This document shows, piece by piece, positions 30,421 to 39,470 of a DNA stretch of 64,000 nt. The notes under the pieces are model-generated. The model did not search any database. It was not told the DNA's origin and saw nothing but the letters and a program-made list of their open reading frames with translations. The stretch's first letter is position 1, and every line of letters begins with the position of its first letter. A program made the translations under genes and the position numbers. The stretch is from Luteibacter sp. UNCMF331Sha3.1 (lineage in GTDB: Bacteria; Pseudomonadota; Gammaproteobacteria; Xanthomonadales; Rhodanobacteraceae). The stretch is taken from positions 182,558 to 246,557 of the forward strand of contig NZ_FOBU01000001.1 of assembly GCF_900109915.1 (NCBI RefSeq), read 5' to 3'.

Positions 30421-31457
30421 TGACGCTGAGCTCTCAGGGCGATATCCAGCCCTTCCATTTTCCGACCACCACGGTGCTGGTCGACGACCACGAGGAATAC
30501 CTCGACGTCGTCCCGTTGCTGCTCGATCCGATGATGCGCGTGCGCACCTTCAGCTCGCCGCGGAACGCGCTGGCCACCCTTGGCAACAATGGCAGCCGTC
30601 CGGTGCCCGGCGGCGGCTGGCTGTATCGCTGGAAGGACCGCCCTTCGGAGACGCAGGAACTCGTCGCGCTGGATATCGATTCCATCCATCGCGTGGTCTA
30701 CGACCCCGAGCGCTTCGCGGAGATCTCCGTGGTCGTGGTCGACCAGGCCATGCCCGAGATGGATGGCATCAGCTTCTGCAAGCGGCTTCCGAATCCGCAC
30801 ATCGGCAAGATCCTCCTGACCGGCCGCGCCGACGACGCGACGGCCATCGACGCGTTCAACTCGGGCGTGATCGACCGCTTCATCCGCAAGAACGATCCCA
30901 AGGCGATCGAGAAACTCCAGGCCGCCATCACGGAACTCCAGCATCGCTACTTCGAGCGCGCGAGCGCGTTCGTGGCCGAGACGCTCGCGCTCGGCAATTT
31001 CCGCTTCCTGCGCGACCCCGCGTTCCGCGAGGTCCTCCAGTCCGTCACCGCCACCTTCCAGCCCGTGGAGTGCTACGTGCACTGCAATCCCACGGGCCTG
31101 CTGCTCGTGGACGCGTGGGGTATCGGCCGGTTCCTGCTCGTGCAGACCGACGAGGATCTCCGCACGCACTATGAAATTGCGGCAGATCTCGGCGCCCCTC
31201 CCGCCGTCCTCGAGGCCCTCCGTCAGGGGGCGGCACTGCCCTGGTTCAAGTCGCGCGACGGCTTCTACCACAAGGGCGTACGCGATCCGGAGTCGCAGCT
31301 TCACGCCGCCACTGCCGTCTCCGGTGAACAGTGGTACTACTACGCGCTCATCGACGATGTGGAGCGATTCCGCCTGCAGCACGTGAAGTCGTATCGCACG
31401 TGGTTGCGCGAGCAGGATCTCAGCCTGTCCGCCGACAGTCGGTCGCGCCCCATCTAA
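30420..31457 (+). CDS. lqsR: LqsR-like response regulator
   Basis: The 345-residue product starts at ATG 30420 with CGGAGG upstream. It has a receiver domain: acidic pair in VDDHEE (D22, D23), the phospho-acceptor Asp in VVVVDQAMPEMDG (D108), Thr in LLTGRAD (T134) and Lys in FIRKND (K157). About 45 extra residues sit between beta-2 and the acceptor strand, which pushes the Asp to position 108, the number I recall for Legionella LqsR. The C-terminal half (160-345) has no helix-turn-helix or other known output domain, as in LqsR. It probably receives phosphate from the kinase upstream. Confidence 0.85.
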   Translation: MTLSSQGDIQPFHFPTTTVLVDDHEEYLDVVPLLLDPMMRVRTFSSPRNALATLGNNGSRPVPGGGWLYRWKDRPSETQELVALDIDSIHRVVYDPERFAEISVVVVDQAMPEMDGISFCKRLPNPHIGKILLTGRADDATAIDAFNSGVIDRFIRKNDPKAIEKLQAAITELQHRYFERASAFVAETLALGNFRFLRDPAFREVLQSVTATFQPVECYVHCNPTGLLLVDAWGIGRFLLVQTDEDLRTHYEIAADLGAPPAVLEALRQGAALPWFKSRDGFYHKGVRDPESQLHAATAVSGEQWYYYALIDDVERFRLQHVKSYRTWLREQDLSLSADSRSRPI

Positions 31458-31719
31458 GCTGACCGCTCAGCCCTCGGTCTGAGGCACGCCCGCGCCGGTT
31501 CGCCGGTCGCGTCGGGTCTCCGTTGCCCAGGAAAACCCATCGGCGCGGTTCCGTCGCGTCGGATCCTCTCTGTCTACCAGAGGTGCGGCAGGCCCTCGCG
31601 GGCTCGTCTCTCGCGTGCCTCTCTCACGATTTCGCGTCTGCCAGGGCGAGGCAGGCGCGCGTGCGTCGTCCGGCCGGACGGCGGCGAGGTTCGCCCGACC
31701 TGACAGAGAGAGAAAAAAA
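31458..31719 (+). promoter_or_regulatory. 262-bp leader/promoter region of the autoinducer synthase gene
   Basis: No gene is seen here. It holds a Cys/Arg-rich open frame that I reject, a weak CTCAG/CTGAG hairpin after lqsR, and a GAGAGAGA tract with eight A just before the ATG that serves as ribosome-binding site. Its length suggests that lqsA has its own promoter or leader-based control. Confidence 0.5.
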
Positions 31720-32994
31720 ATGGAAAACGTTTCCATCCTTCATCCGATCGTCAAGGCGCCAGAACTTCCGGCATTCGTGACGCGCAGGGTCGATCGATTT
31801 CACAACGAACGCGTGGCCATCGACTGGGGCGGCCGTCACATTTTGCGCGGCCGGGCCCCACGCCCGAACGACCTCATGCTCCAGAGCAACGACTACCTCG
31901 CCATCGCAGGACATGCCGACATCGTCGAAGCGCAGCGTGCGGCGCTCGCGGAGGGCGGCCTCGGCATGATGATGTCGGCCCTTTTCCAGCAGGACGCCGA
32001 CCAGCCGTTGCATCGCGCGGAAGCCGAACTCGCACGCGCCGTCGGCAGCCAGGACGGCATCCTCGCGCAGTCCGGGTTCGCCGCCAACGTCGGACTGATC
32101 CAGTCGCTCGCGGGCGAACGCGTGCCGGTCTACATCGACATGCTGGCGCACGCATCGCTGTGGGAGGGCATTCGCAGCGCCGGTGCGAAAGCGGTGCCCG
32201 TTCTGCACAACGATGTCGCCCACCTCGAACGCCAGGTGTTGCGCCACGGCGCGGGCGTGATCGTGGTAGACGCCGTCTACAGCACGAACGGCAGCCTGGC
32301 GCCGCTCGCCGATATCGCCGCCGTCGCCAACGCCCAGGACTGCGTGCTCGTCGTGGACGAATCGCATTCGCTCGGCACGCACGGCGCACGCGGCGAAGGC
32401 CTCGTCGCCAGCCTCGGACTCAACGATCGCGTGCACTTCATTACCGCCAGCCTGGCGAAGGCGTATTGCTCCCGCGCGGGATTCATCGCCTGCACCACGC
32501 GGTTCAAGGACTACTTCGGCTGCGAAGCGCTACCCGCGATCTTCAGCTCGTCGTTGCTGCCGCACGAGCTCGCGGGGCTGTCGGCCGCGCACCGCGTGAT
32601 CCAGACGGAAACGTGGCGCCGGCAGCGCCTGCGCAGCGTCACGCGTCGGGTCCGCCGGGAACTGACGGCGATGGGCTTCCCGATCGGCGACGGCACCGAG
32701 CAGATCGTCGCGTTCGAGGCGGGTCAGGAAATACTCACGGGCCACGTGCGCGACGTCATGGAGCGACGCGGCATCTTCGGTTCCGTCTTCAGCGCACCGG
32801 CGACCACGGTCAACCGCTCGCTGCTGCGCCTCACGCTCCATGCCGGCATGACCGATGCCGACGTGGACCGACTGCTCGACGCATGCCGCGACGCGCGCGA
32901 CGAGCTGGCCTTGCCGGACTGGAGCGCCACGCGTCGTGCGCAACGCGGAAACGGTCGGACCGCGGCGACGGAGGCGGTCATCGACGTCGCATGA
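31720..32994 (+). CDS. lqsA: alpha-hydroxyketone autoinducer synthase (CqsA/LqsA family)
   Basis: This PLP enzyme joins an acyl-CoA with an amino acid or SAM-derived unit to make an alpha-hydroxyketone signal such as CAI-1 or LAI-1. The 424-residue product has LQSNDYLAIAGH, VYIDMLAHASLWEG, VVDESHSLGTHG (D213, H216), the PLP lysine in HFITASLAKAY (K247), PAIFSSSLLPHE and GIFGSVFSAPATT; these match CqsA/LqsA more closely than Kbl or BioF. The order kinase-regulator-synthase on one strand completes a signalling circuit. The product chain length cannot be predicted. The C-terminal 30 residues are a basic extension. Confidence 0.93.
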   Translation: MENVSILHPIVKAPELPAFVTRRVDRFHNERVAIDWGGRHILRGRAPRPNDLMLQSNDYLAIAGHADIVEAQRAALAEGGLGMMMSALFQQDADQPLHRAEAELARAVGSQDGILAQSGFAANVGLIQSLAGERVPVYIDMLAHASLWEGIRSAGAKAVPVLHNDVAHLERQVLRHGAGVIVVDAVYSTNGSLAPLADIAAVANAQDCVLVVDESHSLGTHGARGEGLVASLGLNDRVHFITASLAKAYCSRAGFIACTTRFKDYFGCEALPAIFSSSLLPHELAGLSAAHRVIQTETWRRQRLRSVTRRVRRELTAMGFPIGDGTEQIVAFEAGQEILTGHVRDVMERRGIFGSVFSAPATTVNRSLLRLTLHAGMTDADVDRLLDACRDARDELALPDWSATRRAQRGNGRTAATEAVIDVA

Positions 32995-33011
32995 CGACGG
33001 GCGTGGACGCG

Positions 33012-33317
33012 TCAGCGCAGCGAGACGCGTCCACGCAGGATGTCGACGAACATGGCCCAGTCGCCCATGAAGCTGTAGAGCGGATGCCGGAACGTGGCGG
33101 GGCGGTTCTTCTCGAACACGAAATGACCGACCCAGGCGAACCCGTACCCGCCGACCAGGGCGCCGAGGATCCACCATGCGTTGCCCGTCGCCACCAGCAT
33201 CGCCAGTGCGACGAGCACGAGCCAGCTGCCGGCGAAATGAAGTCGCCGGCAGCGTACGTCGGCATGCTCGCCGAGGTAGTACGGATAGAACTCGCGGAAG
33301 CTGGCGAATGCGGCCAT
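33012..33317 (-). CDS. DUF962 (Mpo1-like) membrane protein
   Basis: The 101-residue product matches DUF962, related to the yeast 2-hydroxy fatty acid dioxygenase Mpo1. It has two TM segments (LVLVALAMLVATG, WILGALVGGYGFAWVG), conserved His in GEHADVRCRRLHFAG and GHFVFEKNRPATF, and a C-terminal YSFMGDWAMF. Mpo1 uses iron bound by histidines. The gene follows pirin by 11 bp and likely shares its transcript. Confidence 0.88.
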   Translation of the reverse strand: MAAFASFREFYPYYLGEHADVRCRRLHFAGSWLVLVALAMLVATGNAWWILGALVGGYGFAWVGHFVFEKNRPATFRHPLYSFMGDWAMFVDILRGRVSLR

Positions 33318-33328
33318 GGGCGCCTCGG

Positions 33329-34210
<882 letters not shown>

Positions 34211-34270
34211 GGTGTTCTCCGTGGATGCGAAGAAGCCTAGCAAACGCGTGCCGGCAACGATGGTACCGGT

Positions 34271-35131
34271 CTATCGCGAGAGGATCGCGCCCGCCAGGCG
34301 CTGGGCGACGCCCTCAGGCCGTTTGATCCAGGCGAAGTGATCCGCCCGCACACCGCCGAGGTCGGTGGTGCTGACGACACCGGCGGTGTGCGGCGCGTCG
34401 GGCATCTTGTCGACGAGGAACGCGAGCGACGCCGCCGGGGCCATCCAGTCGTCGCACAGGCGCAGCGAGTGCACCGGGGCGCTCTGTCGGCGCAAGGCGC
34501 CCTCGAGATCGACGGCGAGCCCCGCCGCCACGTAGGTGCCGGTGCGTCCGCTGCGCGCCCAGTCCGAGACGACGCCCCGCGCCTCGTTGCCGCCGAACCC
34601 GATGCGGCGACCGGGCAACCGACCGACCACGCGCGCCAGCAGCGGAGCGAACGCATAGGCCAACCACACCCACGGCCGAAACTTACGCCAGTACGGCGCA
34701 CCGCTCGCCACCAGCGCGATGCCCGCGAGCGGGACCGGCGTGAGCGCCGCCAGCAGGCATGCCAGCTGGCCGCCCAGGCTGTGGCCGCCCACGAGCAAGG
34801 GAACGTCCGGGACACAGGCGGCGAGCGATTCGAGACTGCGCGGGAGGTCGAAAACGAGAAGTTCGCGGTAGCCCCAGTCGCAGCGGCGGCTCGCCCGCCG
34901 GTCGCTGGAACCGTGCCCGCGCCATTCGTGAACGCCGACGGCGATGCCGTGCGCCGCGAGGGCGACGGCGAAGGATTCGTAGTGGCGCGCGGCGACCCCG
35001 AGAGCCGGGATCCACAGCAGAGCGCCTTTTATCGAGCCGTCCGGGCGATAGACCACGAGATCCGCCGTGGCGCCATCGTCCATGCGAAGGACCCGTGTCT
35101 CACGTCCGGACTCGGCCAGGGTCTCGCTCAT
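34271..35131 (-). CDS. alpha/beta hydrolase
   Basis: The 286-residue product has the serine nucleophile elbow GGHSLGG (Ser near residue 118), an oxyanion region near WIPALGVAARHY, a helical lid, a downstream acidic residue in LRLCDDWMAP and the catalytic His in GVRADHFAWI. It resembles YbgA- or lysophospholipase-type hydrolases that act on esters, but the substrate is unknown. The upstream region contains the cold-shock gene terminator, so it has its own promoter. Confidence 0.88.
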   Translation of the reverse strand: MSETLAESGRETRVLRMDDGATADLVVYRPDGSIKGALLWIPALGVAARHYESFAVALAAHGIAVGVHEWRGHGSSDRRASRRCDWGYRELLVFDLPRSLESLAACVPDVPLLVGGHSLGGQLACLLAALTPVPLAGIALVASGAPYWRKFRPWVWLAYAFAPLLARVVGRLPGRRIGFGGNEARGVVSDWARSGRTGTYVAAGLAVDLEGALRRQSAPVHSLRLCDDWMAPAASLAFLVDKMPDAPHTAGVVSTTDLGGVRADHFAWIKRPEGVAQRLAGAILSR

Positions 35132-35154
35132 GCCTGATCACCATGCGCGCAAAA

Positions 35155-35183
35155 GCTCCTCCGGCACAGGGCGCCGGAGGAGC
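35155..35183 (-). terminator. terminator of cold-shock gene 1
   Basis: GCTCCTCCGGC/GCCGGAGGAGC is a perfect 11-bp stem. On the minus strand it is followed by TTTT, consistent with termination of the cold-shock gene ending at 35228. Confidence 0.85.
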
Positions 35184-35227
35184 GGAAGTCATGCAATAGC
35201 GGGCGGCGGATAGCCTGCCCGAATAAC

Positions 35228-35431
35228 TCACTTCGGAACGACGTTGTCCGCCTGCGGGCCCTTCTGGCCCTGGGTCACGGTGTACTCGACCTTCTGTCCT
35301 TCCTGCAGCGACTTGAAGCCGTTGCCCTGGATCGAACGGAAATGCACGAACACGTCCGGGCCACCCTCATCCTGGGTGATGAAGCCAAAACCCTTGGCGT
35401 CGTTGAACCACTTCACAGTACCAGTTGCCAT
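35228..35431 (-). CDS. CspA-family cold-shock protein 1
   Basis: The 67-residue protein is a single cold-shock domain with RNP1 KGFGFIT and RNP2 VFVHF, which bind single-stranded RNA and DNA. The start is [11 protein letters not shown] with AGAGG upstream. The 5' leader has a CCGGCTCG/CGAGCCGG hairpin about 30 bases before the start and a conserved block shared with cold-shock gene 2. Confidence 0.95.
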   Translation of the reverse strand: MATGTVKWFNDAKGFGFITQDEGGPDVFVHFRSIQGNGFKSLQEGQKVEYTVTQGQKGPQADNVVPK

Positions 35432-35462
35432 CACACACACCTCTATCCAACACACGAATAAC

Positions 35463-35548
35463 CCGGCTCGCACGAGCCGGCGACTTACTGGGTATGCAGG
35501 ACCGGGTGAGGCGATGGAGCGCTGGAAATGCTCGCTTACATCGGGTCA
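35463..35548 (-). promoter_or_regulatory. conserved 5' leader of cold-shock gene 1
   Basis: On the minus strand the words TGACCCGATG (35539-35548), CATCGCCTC and TGCATACCCAGTAA (35485-35498) are shared in the same order with the leader of cold-shock gene 2. The hairpin CCGGCTCG/CGAGCCGG is at 35463-35480. Sequence-conserved leaders are typical of temperature-responsive csp mRNAs. Confidence 0.65.
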
Positions 35549-35702
35549 CTCGCGTGACCGCGCAGACACAGTAAGAGCGATGATAACCACATTTCGCCAA
35601 AGTTCTGTAGGGGAATGCCTACATGGGACGAATTTTTGACGCCGATCACGCGAATCGACAGCAAAAAAACCCCGGTCCGTGCTCGAGTTAACGCCTGATC
35701 AG

Positions 35703-35737
35703 GCGAAAAAAAACCGGACGTTGCCGTCCGGTCTTTT
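35703..35737. terminator. terminator of cold-shock gene 2
   Basis: ACCGGACG/CGTCCGGT with a TTGC loop is flanked by eight A on the left and TTTT on the right, and can work in both directions. On the minus strand it follows the second cold-shock gene. Confidence 0.9.
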
Positions 35738-35762
35738 CGCGAAGCGTGTCACAAAGCCTTTA

Positions 35763-35972
35763 TCAGGCCTTGTTGACTTCTTCAGCCTGCAGGCCCTTCT
35801 GGCCGTTGACGACCTTGAAGGAGACCTTCTCGCCTTCGGCGAGGGACTTGAAACCATTGCCCTGGATGGCGCGGAAGTGCACGAACACGTCCGGGCCGTT
35901 CTCACGGGAAATAAAGCCGAAGCCCTTGGCGTCGTTGAACCACTTAACGGTGCCGATCTCACGATCCGACAT
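35763..35972 (-). CDS. CspA-family cold-shock protein 2
   Basis: The 69-residue cold-shock domain protein has RNP1 KGFGFIS and RNP2 VFVHF. It differs from copy 1 at the N-terminus ([12 protein letters not shown]) and C-terminus (AEEVNKA). The start has GGAGTG upstream. Its leader shares blocks with that of copy 1. It has its own terminator, so the two cold-shock genes are separate transcription units in tandem. Confidence 0.95.
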   Translation of the reverse strand: MSDREIGTVKWFNDAKGFGFISRENGPDVFVHFRAIQGNGFKSLAEGEKVSFKVVNGQKGLQAEEVNKA

Positions 35973-36025
35973 AGAAACACTCCAAAATTTACAAATGAAA
36001 CCAGCGACTTAACTCAAGCCGCTGC

Positions 36026-36095
36026 GTTACTGGTGTGCAAGGAAACGCGAGGAGCGAAGCGATGTTGCGGATCGGTGATCAGCTGCATCGGGTCA
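36026..36095 (-). promoter_or_regulatory. conserved 5' leader of cold-shock gene 2
   Basis: On the minus strand TGACCCGATG (36086-36095) and TGCACACCAGTAACGC (36026-36041) lie in the same order and at a similar distance from the start as in cold-shock gene 1. Confidence 0.65.
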
Positions 36096-36286
36096 ACGTA
36101 ACTCTATGACCCCGGCAAACTCAGTCCGCCGACTATACTCGCCACCGAAACAAATAGCGATGGGCGCTATCGTGGGGCCCGCGCTGACGCCGTTTTCACC
36201 CCGGGTCGGCACATGCTTGCGCCGCGTCGCACCCGGGGTGCGACTTCATCACCACCGTCACCGCAACACCAAGGGGGACTTCACCC

Positions 36287-36760
36287 ATGAACCGCCACGC
36301 TATCCGCCTGATCCCGCTGCTCGCCGGCGCCCTCGCCATCGTCGCGTGCTCCGACCACACCACGAAGCCCACGACGACCACGTCGCGCACCGTCACCACG
36401 ACGGCCACGCCCGCGGCGGGCACGAAGACGTCGACGACCACGACGTCCTCCACCGGCGGCACGCGCACCACGACCCGCGCCACGACGAAGGATGCGCCGC
36501 TGCCCGAAAGCACGGGCATCGCGTCGTGCGACGAATACCTCGCCAGCTACAAGACCTGCCATCTCGCGGCCGGCATCTACGCGCGCGACCAGATCGACGG
36601 CCGCTACGAGATGATGCGCACCAGCCTTCTGAAGCAGTCGCAGGATCCGGACATGCGCGACCAGCTTGGCAATCGTTGCACGTCGCTCGCAACGCAGCTG
36701 AAGGAAGCGCTGCACGGCAAATCCTGCGCCGACGTGCCCGCGCCTGCGTCCACGCGCTGA
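36287..36760 (+). CDS. lipoprotein with Thr-rich linker and Cys-containing domain
   Basis: I do not recognise the family. The 157-residue product has a lipoprotein signal (LLAGALAIVAC, lipid Cys at residue 21), then a linker of about 45 residues made largely of Thr, with Ser, Lys and Ala (KPTTTTSRTVTTTATPAAG), then a helical domain of about 80 residues with four Cys (SCDEYL, TCHLA, NRCTSL, SCADV) that could form two disulfides. It likely sits on a membrane face with the linker spanning the wall region. Confidence 0.75.
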   Translation: MNRHAIRLIPLLAGALAIVACSDHTTKPTTTTSRTVTTTATPAAGTKTSTTTTSSTGGTRTTTRATTKDAPLPESTGIASCDEYLASYKTCHLAAGIYARDQIDGRYEMMRTSLLKQSQDPDMRDQLGNRCTSLATQLKEALHGKSCADVPAPASTR

Positions 36761-36947
36761 GGCCGGTCCCTCTCCACCGGGCGCACGATCACGACGGGCG
36801 TCGTCGACGTGTCGTATGCGCGTGACGCCGCGGTGGAGGGCTCTCCGCAGTTGGGGCGCCATTAAATCGCGCCTTGTTAGCGTCGGTAGCCGGTGCCGTG
36901 CACATGCCTGCACCGGCACACCCACGCTGACGTAAGGAGGCCCATCC

Positions 36948-37463
36948 ATGAAGATTTCCGCACGCGCCATCGGCTTTGGCGCTTCGCTCCTGCTGGCAGG
37001 CACCGCGTTCGCGCAGAGCGCGCCATCGTCGCCCAATCAGGTCCCGCCTCCGCCCCCCGGCGAGGCGACGCCGAAGCTGCCGGACCCCACCTCCGGCGCG
37101 CTCGCGCCGCCTCCGCCGCCCGCCACGCCGGATGCCCAGAACGCCAACGTGCCGCCGCCCGCGGCCGATGCGCCGCCTCCGCCTCCGCCGCCGCCTCCGG
37201 GCATGGAAGCGGGTTCCGCGGGCGCCGCGATGGCCACGCCGCAGGGCCAGGTCAACGTGAACAGCGGCCCGGCGCCGGCGAAGTCGTATGGTCCGCCGCC
37301 GTCGTTCGAATCGCTGGCGAAGGGCAAGAAGTACATCACCCCGGAAGATGCCTCGGCGTATCCGCTGCTGGCCAACGACTGGGACTATGCGGCCCACCAG
37401 GGCAAGCGCATCAGCAAGGCCCAGTACGATCGCTGGGTGCAGCAGGCGGGCGCGGGCAAGTAA
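36948..37463 (+). CDS. exported Pro-rich protein with degenerate EF-hand-like tail
   Basis: The 171-residue product has a signal peptide (cleavage at AFA-QSAP), a long Pro/Ala linker with runs of up to nine Pro, and a C-terminal domain (residues about 122-166) shaped like a pair of EF-hands: FESLAKGKKYITPEDAS and WDYAAHQGKRISKAQYDRW. The acidic calcium ligands of the loops are replaced by Lys, Gly and His, so calcium binding is doubtful. The neighbours are also exported proteins. Function is unknown. Confidence 0.75.
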   Translation: MKISARAIGFGASLLLAGTAFAQSAPSSPNQVPPPPPGEATPKLPDPTSGALAPPPPPATPDAQNANVPPPAADAPPPPPPPPPGMEAGSAGAAMATPQGQVNVNSGPAPAKSYGPPPSFESLAKGKKYITPEDASAYPLLANDWDYAAHQGKRISKAQYDRWVQQAGAGK

Positions 37464-37478
37464 CGTGTCACCGCACGC

Positions 37479-37502
37479 GCGGGGGCCCATCGGGGCCCCC
37501 GC
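37479..37502. terminator. stem-loop after the Pro-rich protein gene
   Basis: GCGGGGGCCC pairs with GGGCCCCCGC 15 bp after the stop codon; there is no T-run. Confidence 0.5.
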
Positions 37503-37614
37503 CGCTTCATGAACCTGCGCAGGGTGCATCGGTCGCTGCACGGTCCGCATACGTTCGCGGCAGCTAAACTCCCGCATCGCCGGGCCGGCATGGCCCACAG
37601 GGAGCTCGTCGCAC

Positions 37615-38682
37615 ATGAAATCCATCCGCACCGCGGGCGCCCTGGGCGCCTTCGCCTGCCTGCACGCGGGCATCGCATTCGCACAGAATCCGAGTCCGAT
37701 CGACATCCGGGGCTGCGCGGGCATCGAAACCGATTCGCAGCGCCTGCTCTGCTACGACAAGGCGGTCGGTCGCGACCGGCTTCCACAAGCGGCGAAGCGC
37801 GAGGAGCCGTCCGCGAAATCCGTGAGCGTCGACATCGCGACACGCAATGCCGAGGATGTCGCGCGACCGTTGTCGCTGCTCGACAGCCGGTGGGAGCTCT
37901 CGCCGGAATCGAAACTCGGCACGTTCAACCTGCGCGGCTACAAGCCGACCTACGCCCTGCCTTTCTTCGGCAGCTCCAGCCAGAACAGGCGTCCGCACAG
38001 CCCGGCACCGGACCACACGGTGACCACGCCGCAAAAGCTGGACGACGTCGAGGCGAAGTTCCAGATCAGTCTGAAGACGAAGGTCGCCGAGAATCTGTTC
38101 GACGACAACGGCGATATCTGGGTGGGCTATACCCAGTCGTCCCGCTGGCAGGTCTACAACAAGGACAACTCGCGCCCGTTCCGCGAAACCAACTACGAAC
38201 CCGAGGCGTTGCTGGTGTTCAACACCAACTACCAGGTGTTCGGATGGACGGGTCGCCTCGCCGGGATCGGCATCAATCACCAGTCGAACGGACGTGCCGA
38301 TCCCCTGTCGCGCAGCTGGAATCGCGTCGTCGCCGATGTCGGTTTCGAGCGTGAAGGCTGGACGGTGATGCTGCGCCCGTGGTGGCGCATTCCCGAGGAC
38401 CGCAAGGACGACGATAACCCGGACATCCAGGATTACATGGGCCGCGGCGAAATCCAGGTCGTGCACGAGGTGGGACGGCAGGAATTCGGACTCACCGCGC
38501 GCCATTCTTTCCGTGGCGGCGACCGGTCGCACGGATCGCTGCGCGGCACGTGGAGCTTCCCTGTCGCGGGCAACCTGCGCGGTTACCTCGAAATCTTCAA
38601 CGGCTACGGCGAAAGCCTGATCGATTACAACCACCGGGCCACGTATCTGGGGCTGGGTGTGTCGCTGCTCGACTGGTACTGA
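37615..38682 (+). CDS. pldA: outer-membrane phospholipase A1
   Basis: PldA is a 12-stranded outer-membrane beta-barrel that hydrolyses phospholipids when dimerised with calcium. The 355-residue product has a signal peptide (cleavage near AFA-QNP), a short Cys-containing segment (GCAGIETDSQRLLCYDKAV), and the barrel with FRETNYEPE and the catalytic His-Ser pair in GIGINHQSNGRADPLSRSWNR. The C-terminus ends in an aromatic barrel signature (LLDWY). Confidence 0.93.
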   Translation: MKSIRTAGALGAFACLHAGIAFAQNPSPIDIRGCAGIETDSQRLLCYDKAVGRDRLPQAAKREEPSAKSVSVDIATRNAEDVARPLSLLDSRWELSPESKLGTFNLRGYKPTYALPFFGSSSQNRRPHSPAPDHTVTTPQKLDDVEAKFQISLKTKVAENLFDDNGDIWVGYTQSSRWQVYNKDNSRPFRETNYEPEALLVFNTNYQVFGWTGRLAGIGINHQSNGRADPLSRSWNRVVADVGFEREGWTVMLRPWWRIPEDRKDDDNPDIQDYMGRGEIQVVHEVGRQEFGLTARHSFRGGDRSHGSLRGTWSFPVAGNLRGYLEIFNGYGESLIDYNHRATYLGLGVSLLDWY

Positions 38683-38750
38683 ATGGGCGAAGCGGGCGTA
38701 CCGCTATGCCGCTTCGTTGGCGTCTCGCGCCTGAAGGGGCGCGTCGCCTG

Positions 38751-38793
38751 AATCGCGCCCGGTACGCTCGAAGGAGCGCACCCGGGCGCGATT
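38751..38793. terminator. bidirectional terminator between pldA and the FKBP gene
   Basis: AATCGCGCCCGG pairs with CCGGGCGCGATT, with an inner GCTC/GAGC stem. It serves two converging genes. Confidence 0.8.
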
Positions 38794-38808
38794 CACGGGG
38801 CCTCACCG

Positions 38809-39291
38809 TTAATGGTGATGACCACCCTCGCCATGGATGTGACCGTGGGCGAGTTCTTCCTCGGTGGCCTCGCGGACGTTCGTGATCTCGACGGCGAAGT
38901 GCAGGGTCTGGCCGGCGAGAGGGTGGTTGCCGTCGACCGTGACGTTGTCGCCTTCGATCTTCGAGACCGTGACGTTGATGCTGCCCTGGTCGTTGCGGCC
39001 CTGGAACTGCATGCCCGGCTGCAGGTCTTCCACGCCCTGGAACGCGGCGCGGGGAACGACCTGGATCAGCTCGTCGTGACGAACGCCGTAGCCTTCTTCC
39101 GGCGTCACGTCGACCTTGAACTGGTCACCGGCCTGGCGGCCTTCGAGCGCGTTCTCGAGACCCGGGACGATATGGCCTTCGCCGTGGATGTAGGCCAGGG
39201 GCTCGCGACCTTCGGAGCTGTCGATGACATTGCCCTGGTCGTCGGTCAGCGTGTAATGGAACGCGACGGCGCTACGGTTCTGGATCTGCAT
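38809..39291 (-). CDS. slyD: FKBP-type peptidyl-prolyl isomerase, SlyD-like
   Basis: SlyD proteins isomerise peptidyl-proline bonds, act as chaperones and bind nickel. The 160-residue product has the FKBP flap and core (FHYTLTDDQGNVIDSS, YIHGEGHIVPGLENAL, DVTPEEGYG), an insert-in-flap domain (residues about 70-125) and a His-rich tail (HGHIHGEGGHHH) that fits metal binding. The tail is shorter than in E. coli SlyD. It is divergent from liuD. Confidence 0.9.
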   Translation of the reverse strand: MQIQNRSAVAFHYTLTDDQGNVIDSSEGREPLAYIHGEGHIVPGLENALEGRQAGDQFKVDVTPEEGYGVRHDELIQVVPRAAFQGVEDLQPGMQFQGRNDQGSINVTVSKIEGDNVTVDGNHPLAGQTLHFAVEITNVREATEEELAHGHIHGEGGHHH

Positions 39292-39470
39292 GGAATACTC
39301 GCTTTAGGGGAGAAAGGAAGGCGCAGGGCGGCTTCCGGACCCCCAAGGCTAGAAGACCCGCCCCCCGACTGCAAATCACGAACGCTTCGCGATGCTGCGG
39401 CGCAACCCGCCCGACGCGCCCGATCTGCTAATTTTCCCGCCTTTCCCCTTGCCCCTAAGCCGGGAGCCGC

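Noticed and set aside
31458-31719. An N-terminally extended autoinducer synthase starting at 31615
   Set aside because: The extra 35 residues have no match to the family, and the purine-rich ribosome site lies directly before ATG 31720.
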